A stretch of DNA of 64,000 nucleotides from Aldehydirespirator sp965248735 (GCA_965248735.1 OZ252146.1:1488001-1552000); one strand, 5' to 3'; numbered from the stretch's first letter, positions 44,531 to 54,280 are shown. Numbers and translations are program-made. The notes: generated by a model from the letters alone, not told the origin.

Positions 44531-47500
44531 TGGCGTGAGAGGGCTTCCCCTGAGGGGTGTTGTGGCGATGCTCGGGGCGGTTGCTCTGGTGTGTTCGGCC
44601 TGCGCCAGCGAGACCGCCCCGCCGACGACGGATGAGGCGCCGACCACGACGACGGATGAGGCGCCGATCACGACGACGGATCAAACCCCGATCACGACAC
44701 CTCCAGAGGAGATCGAAGCTTCGAACCGGGAGCCTCAAGCCCTGGACGAGACCCCGGTCGGGGAGCCTCAGGCCCTGGACGAGACCCCGGTCGGGGAGAC
44801 AGAAGCCGCGCCTGAGACGCCGGCGGAGCGGGCGCCGTCAGGTACCGACATCGTGGCGGAGGATGGCAGTCCCGAGCACACCTACAAGGCCGTTGCCTCC
44901 GGAGAGCGTCACGATTGTGCGATAGCAATCGATGGCACCATCGTCTGCTGGGGTCTGAACGAATCCGGGCAACTCGACGCGCCGGCGGGCACCTACAAGG
45001 CCATCGCCGCCGGCACACGCCACAACTGCGCCATTGCGGCTGACGATTCCCTCGTGTGCTGGGGCTCAATGAGTTCGGGCAACTCGACGCGCCGGCGGGC
45101 ACCCACAAGGCTGTGGCCGCCGGCTGGGGCCACAGCTGTGCCATTGCGGCTGACGATTCCCTCGTCTGCTGGGGAGGCAATGCATTCGGCCAGTCCGACG
45201 CGCCGGCGGGCGCCTATAAGGCTGTTGCCGCCGGCGGGGGCCACAGCTGCGCCATTGCAGATGACGGCACCATCGTCTGCTGGGGATTCGACGACTTGGG
45301 GCAGTCCGATCCCCCAACGGGCACCTACGAGGCCGTCAACGCAGGCTTGGACCACAACTGCGCCATAGCAACCAACGACAGCATCGTCTGCTGGGGAAAC
45401 AACGAATCCGGGCAGATCGACACTCCGGCGGGCGCCTTCAAGGCCGTCGCTGCCGGCATGGGCCACAGCTGCGCCATTGCAGATGACGGCACCATCGTCT
45501 GTGGGGGAGCAAACGCGTGGGGGCAGTCCGATGCCCCGATGGGCACCTACAAGGCCATCGCTGCCGGCGAGCGCCACAGCTGCGCCATTGCAGCCGACGA
45601 CACCGTCACCTGCTGGGGAGAAAGAACGTGGGGGCCGTCAGACGCCCCCGCGGGCACCTACAAGGCCATCACCACCGGCACGCGCCACAACTGCTCCATA
45701 GCAGCCGACGACACCATCGCCTGCTGGGGAAACAACTCCTTCGGACAGGTCGATGCCCCGGTGGGCTCCTACATCGCCGTTACTGCCGGCGGGTTGCACA
45801 GTTGCGCCATTGCAGCCGACGGCACCATCGTCTGCTGGGGGCACAACGAATCCGGACAGTCCGACGCCCCGGTGGGCACCTACAGAGCTGTCGCCGCCGG
45901 CTGGTACCACAGTTGTGCGATAGCAGCTGACGGCACCATCGTCTGCTGGGGAAACAATGAAGCCGGGCAGGCTGATGCCCCCGCCGGCGTCTACAAGGCC
46001 ATCGTCGCCAACGGGTTTCACAGTTGCGCCATTGCAGCTGACGACACCGTCGCCTGCTGGGGGCACAACGAACTCGGGCAGTCCGACGCCCCGGAGGGTG
46101 CCTACAAGGCTCTCGCGGCCAGCGGGAGCCACAGTTGTGCGATAGCGGCTGATGACACCATCGTCTGCTGGGGGCACAATGAGTTCGGTCAGGCCGATGC
46201 CCCCTCGGGCGCCTACAAGACGGTCGCCGCCGGCAAGGGCCATAGCTGCGCGGTAGCGGCTGATGACACCGTCACTTGCTGGGGATCCAACGACTTGGGG
46301 CAGGCTGACGCGCCGTCGGGCGCCTACAAGGCCGTCACCGCCGGCTCGGACCACAGCTGCGCCATAGCAGCCGACGGCACCATCATCTGCTGGGGTCCCA
46401 TGCCACCGCCCGAGGGCATTCACTGGGTGAGCTCTGGTGCCTCCGATCCGGAGCAGCCCGAGCCCCAAGAACCCGCGCCGGACCAGTCGGGGCTCGGAGC
46501 TGGCGTCGACGGTGGGGATGCCCGGCCGGGAGAGGGTGTGGACGTGATGGCTGGTCGGGCCGACTGGTATAACGGCTACTTCCAGGCGGCGCTGTACAAG
46601 CAGCTGCTGGAGGAGCTCGGTTACAGCGTGTCCGATCCGGCTCAGGGCGAAATGGGTCCCGGTGACGCCTACGCCGCCATGGCGTTGGGCGTCATCGACT
46701 ACTGGCCCAACAGCTGGTACCCGGGCCACTTGGTGCATCTGGACCGAGGGCTGCCCGACGGTTCGCTGGTCGGCGACCACGTGAGCATCGTCGGCGAGGA
46801 GTTGATCGCGGGCGCTGCGCAGGGCTTCTTGGTTACCAAGTCCTTCGCTGACGCCTACGGCGTGTACACCATGGACGACCTCAACAACGATGCTCAGGCG
46901 CTGGCCGCGTTCGACGCCAGCGATCATGTGCCCGGCAACGGGAAGGCCGAGATCTTCGGCTGTCCCGAGTCCTGGACCTGCGATGACATCATCGAGAACC
47001 AGATCGCGTTCTCCGGTTGGGACAACATCGTCCAGATCGTCGGGCGCTACGACACTCACTTCGCGCTGGCGTCAGAGATGGCCAACAACGGTGTTCCGAT
47101 GGTCGTCTACACGTGGACGCCGTCGCGCTACATCACGCTGCTGCGGCCCGGCGACAACGTGTACTGGATGGGGGTCGAGAACATCCTCGACGACTCCAAC
47201 CCCACCGGCGTCCAGCGCGGGAATGAGCACGACCAGCGTGGCCCCGACGGCACCGGCGGCACCGTGGCGATTGGCCCGGACCAGTGCCCGTCAGCCGCTA
47301 GCCGGCCCGACGGCAAGTGCCCGATCGGCTGGTTCGCAAGCGACATCCTGGTCACGGCCAACACAGCGTTCTTGGAAGCCAACCCGGCGGCCCAGGCGCT
47401 GTTCGAGGCGGTCAAGCTGACCGTATTGGAGGTGTCGCTGGCCACCGAGGCGCAGCGCACCGATGGCGCCGACCCCGACGACCTGGCCGCCCAATGGATA

Positions 47501-47557
47501 GCGGACAACCGCGATCGGGTGGACCAATGGATCGCAGCCGCCCGCGCCGCTGAGTAA
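44523..47557 (+). CDS. Secreted RCC1-repeat / OpuAC (glycine betaine-type) substrate-binding fusion, frameshifted
   Basis: An N-terminal signal peptide with candidate lipidation Cys (ALVCSACAS), a Thr/Pro/Glu linker, 14 RCC1-type 37-residue repeats, then an OpuAC/ProX-like domain (about 46530-47545; DVMAGRADWYNGYFQAALYK, IDYWPNSWYPGH, YTWTPSRYITLL). The frame changes in repeat 2: TGCTGGGGCTCAATG near 45060 lacks one base relative to the other repeats, so the upstream part alone runs to 45368 out of phase and the downstream part is open from about 45056. No ABC permease or ATPase lies nearby. Either a real mutation, slippage at the G-run or a sequence error. Confidence 0.78.
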
Positions 47558-47755
47558 TTCCCAGAGGTTCAACGCCCGTGTTCCAGGAGCCTCAGGCCGG
47601 GCCCGTCAGGTCGGTGGTTCCGTCATGAAGTGCCGCCGTCGAAAACTGACCAGATCACCGCGCGGACGCTGACGAAGGCGCAGTCCTGCGCCCTGCCTGA
47701 TTGGCTCAGATGCACAGGCACGGGCCGAATTAGTCCAGCACTATCGCAGCCGCGT

Positions 47756-47781
47756 GGAACAAATGGCTGGTCTCGTGCATC
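47756..47781 (+). promoter_or_regulatory. Candidate ECF promoter, locus 3 (relic)
   Basis: GGAACAAA (47756-47763), 13 bp, GCATC (47777-47781), in the block tctcgtgcatcttaga shared with locus 2. Confidence 0.6.
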
Positions 47782-47788
47782 TTAGAGG

Positions 47789-47885
47789 GTGATGGGAAAG
47801 GGCTCGGGTCCCAGCCCGCTAGAGCCGAGATTCAATGCCGACGGCGGCTTCGATGGGCTGTTCGCCGCCAACGGGACCGGTCCGC
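47789..47885 (+). pseudogene. N-terminal fragment of a third ECF sigma gene
   Basis: FNADGGFDGLFAAN corresponds to the first residues of the locus 2 sigma factor, after a similar upstream region. The rest of the sigma gene is gone, and the frame runs into unrelated phase of the sensor fragment. Confidence 0.6.
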
Positions 47886-47892
47886 TCAGCCC

Positions 47893-49227
47893 CATCCGGA
47901 TTTCCCCATCTCGAGCGACCCATGGCTCGTCACCGGCCGCGACCGCGATGAGCCGCGCGATAGTCCTGACTTCCCCCTCGAACAGGTGCTGATCTCCAAG
48001 GATCAGGGGACGACCTGGACGGAGGTGTCCGTCGACACCAAGCCTCCGGTACCGCACTCCGTCGAGGATCACTTGTGGGTGTCGTCGGCGCTGGTGTTGG
48101 ACGGGCGCATCGTGTTGTCCTCTGAGATATACAGCCGCTTGGACCTGGGAACGGTTCTTGCCGACCGAGGCCTGATCTCGGAAACCCAGGACGCGTTCGG
48201 CGTGGCATTGGATGACGACAGCCTCGCGGCCTACGTGGTGACGGCCGAGGGCTATGAAGCTCTGGAGTTCACCTTCGAGGAATTGGTGCTGACACCCGAT
48301 CAGCGACAGCTGCTCGAGCGCCCAATTCGAGCGGCGGATCCCTCGAGCTGGGGTGTGCGCGTCTACTCGGGTGACGAGCCCGGACTAGAGGCCACGGCCG
48401 AGTACGAGGGATATGTCCGTGCGGGGCTCACCACTCCGGGTGGCTTCGTGCTGTACGTCAGGCGTCCACACGGGCTGAACCCGCGGGACTTGCTGATCGC
48501 ATCGCCGGACGGGCGCTCCTGGAGCGAAAGATCTTTGGATGTCGAGGGCGAGAATTGGATCGGCGTCGGGGCCGCGGGTGCAGGCCTGACACTCTGGGCA
48601 AACAACGTAAGTGGGGCGTACAGCAGGATCCAGATCCTGTGCCACGATGGGTCACCGCTGAGGGACGTGACCCTGGAGGGCGTCATCCTGGATGGCTTGG
48701 TCGGCGTGTCGGTGGGGCCTGCTGGCTTCGTGGCGGTGGCGCTGCCGTTGCACAGTTTCAGCAGCCTGTTCGGTTCCGCGTTCTTCTACGGGGGAGCAAT
48801 TCTCCGGGGCAGCGTCACCAAGGACGGCTACGAACTGCGTATCAACGAACCCGACCTGGGCATAACTCTTTGGGATCTGAACGAGAACAGAGAGATATTC
48901 GAGGGCGCGCCCGACGGCGTTCGCGAGTCCGGTGTTGGCGAGACGTTCGCTGCGACGTTCGAAGACCCGGAGACCGGCCGCGATCTCGTGACTTTCACCT
49001 GGGCCGATCTCTTCGAAGCCATGGGACCCGCCAACGTTCCCCGAGGCGACATCTGGGTGGGGTGGTCGGCCGACGGAGTCGACTGGGAATGGCAAGACGA
49101 AGCCGACGTCTTCGGTGCATCGGGCGTTGACGACTTGGCGGTCGGAAGCGACTTCCTGCTCGCCCACGTAAGAGGCTTCCGTCAGGAGCCGTCCCGCTGG
49201 TTCATGGCCAAGGTCCCGAGCGTCTAG
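47893..49227 (+). pseudogene. Ectodomain fragment of a third membrane sensor (locus 3)
   Basis: An open frame whose product is paralogous to the locus 1 sensor ectodomain: DPWLVTGRDRDEPRDSPDFPLEQVLISKDQGTTWTEVSVD aligns with its BNR-like region, LADRGLISETQDAFGVAL with LLDQGLISTEESFSVL, VLTPDQRQLLERP with GLTDDQLAVLEHP, and the ending WVGWSADGVDWEWQDEADVFG...SRWFMAKVP with WVGWSPDGTEWEWQTMADAFG...ERWFIASVP. The anti-sigma head and transmembrane helix are missing, and it is out of frame with the sigma fragment. A start at 47986 would give 413 residues without signal peptide. Confidence 0.65.
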
Positions 49228-49233
49228 GCGCGT

Positions 49234-50139
49234 TCAGCCGTCGAGGAGCCGCTTCACCTCGGCGACGGTCTCGATCTCGGAGGTGCGGTCGGGGCCGCAC
49301 GGGGTGAGGTTCAGGGTGGTGGCGCCGACGTCCACGTACGGCTGCAGGAACTCCGCGATGTCCTCAGCGGTGCCGCACGGGGTGTAGCGCTCGAAGGGCT
49401 CAAAGTTCATCCGGTAGAAGCGCTCCATCGCCGCGGCCACATGGGAGCGGCCCTCCTCCGGCGAGGCGCCCGCTCCGAGCCACAGCTGCAGGCCGTGCTG
49501 CCATTGAACGCCCCGGCCGGCGCCCACCGTCTCAACCCTGGCGGCCCCCGCGGCGAACCGGCGGGGCGAGCACCAGGCGGCCAGCCACCCGTCGCCCAGC
49601 CGGCCGGCCCGCTCCAGGGCCGCGTCGCTGCGGCCCCCGACCACCAGCGGCACGGGCGGATCGGGCACAGGCCGGATCTTCCCGTCGCGGAACCCGAAGA
49701 ACTCTCCGTCGCCGTCCACGGTCTGTCCCTCCAGCAGATCCCGCACGATCTTGAGCGCGGCGTCGGTGCGTCGCCCCCGAGTAGAGGGATCGACGTCGCA
49801 GACCTCGACTTCGCGGCGGTCGTCGCCGCCCACGCCGACCCCCACCGTCAGCCGCCCGGGCGCGGCTTCAGCCAGTGTGGCGATCTGGCGGGCCGCCACC
49901 ATTGGGTGGCGCAGGGCCAGCAGGTAAACGCCCACCTGCAGGCCGAGCCTCGGTTCGAGGCCGCTGAGCGCGGCCAGGGTGACGAGGCCGTCCATGCCGT
50001 CACCGCCTCGGAAGCTCACATGGTCGGCGGTGAAGACATGGTCGATTCCCGCGTCCGCGACGCGGCCTAGCAGGGACCGCTGCTCTCCCGGCGGAAGCCC
50101 CCACAGGCCCCACGGGAGGCTCACACCGACCGCGACCAT
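49234..50139 (-). CDS. LLM-family (F420-dependent type) oxidoreductase
   Basis: A 301-residue luciferase-like TIM-barrel protein: GLWGLPPGEQRSLLGRVADAGIDHVFTADHVSF, LGLQVGVYLLALRHPMVAARQIATLAEAAPGRLTVGVGVGGD, PVPLVVGGRSDAALERAGRLGDGWL. Most actinobacterial members use F420. The substrate is unknown. It starts 1 bp after the stop of a repetitive small ORF that follows the acyl-CoA dehydrogenase gene, so all three may be co-transcribed. Confidence 0.88.
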   Translation of the reverse strand: MVAVGVSLPWGLWGLPPGEQRSLLGRVADAGIDHVFTADHVSFRGGDGMDGLVTLAALSGLEPRLGLQVGVYLLALRHPMVAARQIATLAEAAPGRLTVGVGVGGDDRREVEVCDVDPSTRGRRTDAALKIVRDLLEGQTVDGDGEFFGFRDGKIRPVPDPPVPLVVGGRSDAALERAGRLGDGWLAAWCSPRRFAAGAARVETVGAGRGVQWQHGLQLWLGAGASPEEGRSHVAAAMERFYRMNFEPFERYTPCGTAEDIAEFLQPYVDVGATTLNLTPCGPDRTSEIETVAEVKRLLDG

Positions 50140-50140
50140 G

Positions 50141-50404
50141 TCACTTCCCGTTCACGGCGATCACATCCACAGCAATCACAACCTTGGCGACCGCACCCAC
50201 GGCGACCCCATCCAGGACGACCGCATCCACGGCGACCGCATCCACGGCGACCGCATCCACGGCGACCCCATCCACGGCGACCCCATCCAGGTCCACCCCA
50301 TCCACGGCGATCACATCCACGGCGATCACATCCACAGCAATCACAACCTTGGCGACCGCACCCACGGCGACCCCATCCAGGACGACCGCATCCAGGACCA
50401 CCAT
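50141..50404 (-). CDS. Repetitive Val/Ala/Asp peptide ORF, existence uncertain
   Basis: An 87-codon frame made of five-residue units (AVDVI, AVDAV, VLDGV). It begins 11 bp after the acyl-CoA dehydrogenase stop and ends 1 bp before the LLM start, so it exactly fills the space between two co-directional genes. The 15-bp DNA repeat keeps other frames open too, so this may not be translated. No strong ribosome binding site. Confidence 0.3.
   Translation of the reverse strand: MVVLDAVVLDGVAVGAVAKVVIAVDVIAVDVIAVDGVDLDGVAVDGVAVDAVAVDAVAVDAVVLDGVAVGAVAKVVIAVDVIAVNGK
50145..50400. repeat. 15-bp tandem repeat minisatellite with 70-bp duplicated block
   Basis: Degenerate copies of a 15-bp unit (cacggcgaccgcatc type) fill the interval. 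A block of about 70 bp starting at the cacatccacagcaatcac near 50160 recurs near 50328 almost unchanged. Confidence 0.85.
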
Positions 50405-50415
50405 TCTCGGCGTGG

Positions 50416-51579
50416 TCACAGGGTGCTGGTGTCGGTATGGAGGCCCATGCGCAGGCGGCCTGCGGTCTCCAAGGTGCGCGGCGCCACCATGGCGTGCTGG
50501 GCCGCCACCGCGGTGTCTCGGAAACAGCGCTGGATCGGGCTTGTGCGGTACACCGCGGCCCCGCCCGCGGTCGTGAACATCGACGCGGCCACATCGGCCG
50601 CGGTCTGGGTGGCGTGGGTGGCCGCCAGCCGGATCCGGCGCTTCTGATCGACTGTGGACGGCTGGCCCGCCAGAGCGCTCTGCCAGGTGTCGTCCACCGC
50701 GTCGAGCATCAGCGACCATGCCGCCGCCAGCCTTGCCTCCGCACGCGCAATATCGGCTTGCGTGGCGGCCCGCTCGGCCAGGCTACGGGTGCTGCCCTGC
50801 GGCCTCTTCGCCCCAGCCAGCTCCACCAGCTCGTCGATCGAGCGGCGCGCGATTCCCACCGCCGCGGCCGCCACGCCGCTGGCCAGCAGTCCATAGAACG
50901 AGAACCGCGACCAGGCGTTGTCTCGCACCGGCCCGTCCGCGCCGATCTGCACCCAGCGCCCCTCGGGAACGAACACGTCCCGGGCCTCGAAGTCGACCGA
51001 GCCGGTGCCGGCCAGCCCGGCCACGTCCCACGTCTCGATGAACTCGATGTCATCGGGATCCATGAACACGAAAGGCGCGGACAGCCCGTCGTCCCGCGGC
51101 TCGGGCCGCCCGTCCGGGCCGACCACCAGGCAGCCGCCCCCGATGGTGGTGCAGTGCTTGGTGCCCGAGCCCCACTGCCAGCGCCCCGATACCCGCAAGC
51201 CGCCGTCGGTCGGCACGGCTTTGCCCCGGGGAACAACGAATCCCCCGCCGATGGCCCCGGGATCGCCGAACAGCGCCCGGGCGTGTTCGTCGGGCAGGTA
51301 CGACGCCAGCAGCGATGTCGTGGAGGCGATGGCCACGCACCAGCCCACCGAGCCGTCGTGGTAGGCGAACTCCTCGAACACCTCCAGGCTCTCGGCGGCG
51401 GTCACCCCCGGTCCGCCCAGGTCGTCGGGCACGTACTGGCGGAACGCCCCGGTCGGCCGGATCGTGTCGACCAGGTCCGTCGGCAGCGTGCCCAGCGCCT
51501 CGATCTCCGCCGAGCGGGCGCTGATCGCAGCGCCCAGCTTGCGGGCCGCAGCCAGCAGGGCATGAGTCACAAGCCCCAA
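50416..51579 (-). CDS. Acyl-CoA dehydrogenase-fold flavoprotein (group D monooxygenase-like)
   Basis: A 387-residue protein of the acyl-CoA dehydrogenase fold. The sequence (DLGGPGVTAAESLEVFEEFAYHDGSVGWCVAI, GGGFVVPRGKA, VSGRWQWGSGTKH, GTGSVDFEARDVFVPE and the ending FTTAGGAAVYRTSPIQRCFRDTAVAAQHAMV) resembles HsaA/HpaB-like flavin-dependent hydroxylases more than true acyl-CoA dehydrogenases. Such enzymes need a reductase partner; the LLM protein downstream is a possible but unproven partner. Divergent from corA. Confidence 0.82.
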   Translation of the reverse strand: MGLVTHALLAAARKLGAAISARSAEIEALGTLPTDLVDTIRPTGAFRQYVPDDLGGPGVTAAESLEVFEEFAYHDGSVGWCVAIASTTSLLASYLPDEHARALFGDPGAIGGGFVVPRGKAVPTDGGLRVSGRWQWGSGTKHCTTIGGGCLVVGPDGRPEPRDDGLSAPFVFMDPDDIEFIETWDVAGLAGTGSVDFEARDVFVPEGRWVQIGADGPVRDNAWSRFSFYGLLASGVAAAAVGIARRSIDELVELAGAKRPQGSTRSLAERAATQADIARAEARLAAAWSLMLDAVDDTWQSALAGQPSTVDQKRRIRLAATHATQTAADVAASMFTTAGGAAVYRTSPIQRCFRDTAVAAQHAMVAPRTLETAGRLRMGLHTDTSTL

Positions 51580-51626
51580 TCTACGGGTCAGCCAGTTCCC
51601 TGGGTCGATGTGCGAGTATCGGTCTG

Positions 51627-52751
51627 ATGCACATCCGGGCCCTGCAGTTCGAGGCGGGAGAGTGCGCCTTCGACATAGAGCCGACCCACGAGCTGCCCGA
51701 ATCCGACTGGGTGTGGATCGACATAACCGCAGGGCCCGACGACATCGACGAGCTCGCCGACCTCGCCGAGCAGCTGGGGCTGGACGCGCTGGCCGTGCGA
51801 GACGCGGTCGAGGACATCGACCTGCCCAAGGTCGACGACTTCGGCTCCTTCCTGCTGGTAGTCCTGCACGCCCTCGACGACGAGCGCATCGCGACCTACG
51901 AGCTCGACTGCTTCCTGTCCGAACGCCGCCTCATCACCATCCACGACCAGCGTTCACCCTCGATCGATGCACTCTGGGACGGCGTCCAGGGGCGACCGGA
52001 GCTGACCAGCGGCGGCCCCGACGAGGCCCTGGCCCGGCTGGCCGACGTGGCCACCCGCCGGCTGGTCTGCGTGCTGGACGTGTTCGACGACCGCAACGAG
52101 GAGCTGATCCAACTCGCCCTGCGGGCCGACGCGGACTTCCTGCTTGAGATCACCGCGGTCCGTGCCGATCTGGCCGCGCTGCGCCGGGCGGTCCACCCCC
52201 AGCGCGAGGCGCTCGACATCCTGCGGCACTCCACCTCCCGGCTGGTCTCCGACGCGGGCCGCCGGCGGTTTTCCGACGTGTTCGACACCGCGCTGCGCGC
52301 CAGCCAGGGCGTTGACGGCGCCCGGGCCGCCCTGGCCGAGACCCTCGACGCCTACCGGGGCGCCGAGGCCCGCCAGGCCACCGAGGTCACCAAGGTCCTC
52401 ACTGTGTACGCGGCCATCATGCTGCCGCTGTCCCTCGTCGCCGGCTTCTTTGGCATGAACTTCGTCGACCTGCCGCTCATCCACCGCGAGGCCGGATGGA
52501 TGATCGTCACCGGGTTCATGGCTCTAGTGGCCGTGTTGTCGCTGGGCGTGTTCGTGGCATTGGGTTGGACGCGCCGCCCGTCGGGCCGCACTGCCGGTGC
52601 CCTACTGGGCCACGGACTGGTCGAAGCCGCCCGCGCCCCGGCGCAGCTCGTAGGGGCCGTGTTCGAGATCTCCACCATGCCGATGCGCTCGGTTGCGGGA
52701 TCCGTTGCCGGGGCGCGGCGCACGAAGTCCTCCGCGTCACCAGACGACTGA
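51627..52751 (+). CDS. corA: CorA-family divalent cation transporter
   Basis: A 374-residue protein with the long cytosolic CorA funnel (DLPKVDDFGSFLLVVLHALDDE, ELDCFLSERRLITIHD) and two C-terminal transmembrane helices. The selectivity motif GMN is present (GFFGMNFVDLP). Such proteins carry Mg2+, Co2+ or Zn2+. The cytosolic tail after helix 2 is longer than usual and its end (PMRSVAGSVAG) is duplicated just downstream. Confidence 0.9.
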   Translation: MHIRALQFEAGECAFDIEPTHELPESDWVWIDITAGPDDIDELADLAEQLGLDALAVRDAVEDIDLPKVDDFGSFLLVVLHALDDERIATYELDCFLSERRLITIHDQRSPSIDALWDGVQGRPELTSGGPDEALARLADVATRRLVCVLDVFDDRNEELIQLALRADADFLLEITAVRADLAALRRAVHPQREALDILRHSTSRLVSDAGRRRFSDVFDTALRASQGVDGARAALAETLDAYRGAEARQATEVTKVLTVYAAIMLPLSLVAGFFGMNFVDLPLIHREAGWMIVTGFMALVAVLSLGVFVALGWTRRPSGRTAGALLGHGLVEAARAPAQLVGAVFEISTMPMRSVAGSVAGARRTKSSASPDD

Positions 52752-52813
52752 GAGTTCCCCCACTCCGGGAGCCGATGCGCTCGGTCGCAGGTTCGGTGGC
52801 GGGAACCCGCCGG
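52680..52813. repeat. Duplicated corA 3' tail
   Basis: 52680-52721 (ccgatgcgctcggttgcggg...) recurs with few changes at 52772-52813, beyond the corA stop, coding PMRSVAGSVAGTRR in the same type of frame. It is a short tandem duplication or a relic of a longer end. Confidence 0.65.
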
Positions 52814-52941
52814 CAAAGGGAGACGAGCCAGAACACGACTGATCGAGCGGCCTTGCGGACGGCCAATGCACCCGCTTCGGCCGTGGTGCAGAATGGCGCC
52901 GGGCGGGGACGAGGCGCACCGCCACTAGCAGGGGAGGTCCG

Positions 52942-54120
52942 GTGGCTCTGCAGGATGATGTACAGGCAGTTCTCGATCGGGGGGTGAGCGACGGCGATGT
53001 CGTCGGAGCGGTGGCCCAGGTGGTCGCTGCCGACGGTGTGCTCGCGGCCGGAGCCGCAGGGGAGCGGTCAGCGGATGCCGGCGCGGGCGCCGGGCCCATG
53101 ACCCTCGACACGGTGTGCTGGATCGCCTCGATGACCAAGGCGATCACCGGCACCGCGGCCATGCAGCTCGTGGAGCGGGGCGAGCTCGGCCTCGACGCGC
53201 CCGCGTCGGACGTGCTGCCCGGCCTGGCCGACGTGGGCGTGCTCGACGGTTTCGACGCCGACGGGCAGCCGCAGGTGCGCCCGGCCCGGACGCCGATCAC
53301 GCTGCGCCACCTGCTGACCCACACCGCCGGCTTCGGCTACGAGTTCTGGACCGAGGAGGTGGTGCGCTACCAGCAGGCCACCGGAACACCGTCGGTCACG
53401 ACTTGCGAGCTGGCGTCGCTGACGGTGCCGGCGCTGTTCGATCCCGGCGAGCGCTGGTGGTACGGCACCAACATCGACCACGCGGGCCGCATGGTTGAGG
53501 AGGCCTCGGGCCAACGGCTCAGCGAGTACTTCGACGAGCACATCCTCGGCCCGCTGGGCATGGACTCCACCGCGTTCAACTCCAGCGACGAGATGCGGAC
53601 CCGCAGCTCGGCCGTGCACGCCCGGCTGCCGGACGGCTCTCTGGTGGCGATCGAGTTCGGGCTGTCCCCCGAGCCGGAGTTCCAGATGGGCGGCGGCGGC
53701 CTGAACAGCACGGTGGAGGACTACTCCCGCTTCCTGCAGATGATCCTGGGCCGCGGCAGCCGCAACGGCGCCCAGGTGCTGCGCCCCTCCACGGTGGATC
53801 AGATGACGGTCAACAACATGGGCGACGTGCGGGTGGTGGCACTGCCCGCGGTCATGGCGGACCTCACCAACGACGCCGAGTTCTTCCCCGGCACCGAGAA
53901 GTCCTGGGGTCTGACCTTCCAGATCAACGAGGAGCCGCTGCCCACGGGCCGCCCCGCCGGCGGGCTCATGTGGGCCGGGCTGGCCAACTCCTTCTTCTGG
54001 ATCGACATGGCCAACGGGGTGGCCGGCGCCTACATCAGCCAGCAGTTCCCCTTCGCCGACGCCCGGTCCTACCAGCTCTACGAGGACATCGAGACGGCCA
54101 CCTACAGCAGTCTCTCCTAG
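52942..54120 (+). CDS. Beta-lactamase-fold serine hydrolase (class C / EstB type)
   Basis: A 392-residue protein with the nucleophile motif SMTK (in CWIASMTKAITGTAA), the second motif in ERWWYGTNIDHAG and a C-terminal AGLANSFFWID near the third motif. No signal peptide, so it is probably a cytosolic esterase or amide hydrolase rather than a resistance enzyme. GGGGAGG precedes GTG 52942. Confidence 0.87.
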   Translation: MALQDDVQAVLDRGVSDGDVVGAVAQVVAADGVLAAGAAGERSADAGAGAGPMTLDTVCWIASMTKAITGTAAMQLVERGELGLDAPASDVLPGLADVGVLDGFDADGQPQVRPARTPITLRHLLTHTAGFGYEFWTEEVVRYQQATGTPSVTTCELASLTVPALFDPGERWWYGTNIDHAGRMVEEASGQRLSEYFDEHILGPLGMDSTAFNSSDEMRTRSSAVHARLPDGSLVAIEFGLSPEPEFQMGGGGLNSTVEDYSRFLQMILGRGSRNGAQVLRPSTVDQMTVNNMGDVRVVALPAVMADLTNDAEFFPGTEKSWGLTFQINEEPLPTGRPAGGLMWAGLANSFFWIDMANGVAGAYISQQFPFADARSYQLYEDIETATYSSLS

Positions 54121-54280
54121 TTTGGGAAGTCCTCGAGGCAGGGCGTGACCGCCTCCGGCCGGGGCGGATCAGCGGCGGACGGCGACATCCTTGGGCGGCT
54201 CCGCTTGGCTGTTGCCGCGAGCCAGGCCAGCACCACCGCTGGGAGGTAGAAGCGGAGTGGAAGCGGGGGTGATCGTCGGC

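Noticed and set aside
43718..44671. A 317-codon minus-strand frame opposite the RCC1 repeats
   Set aside because: Its repeats are the antisense of the RCC1 repeats; the plus frame has the conserved protein pattern.
44523..47557. Programmed frameshift as the default explanation
   Set aside because: No typical slippery heptamer with a downstream structure is evident; a simple base loss at a G-run is more economical.
50145..50400. CRISPR array
   Set aside because: Units are contiguous 15-bp tandem repeats without unique spacers, and no cas genes are present.
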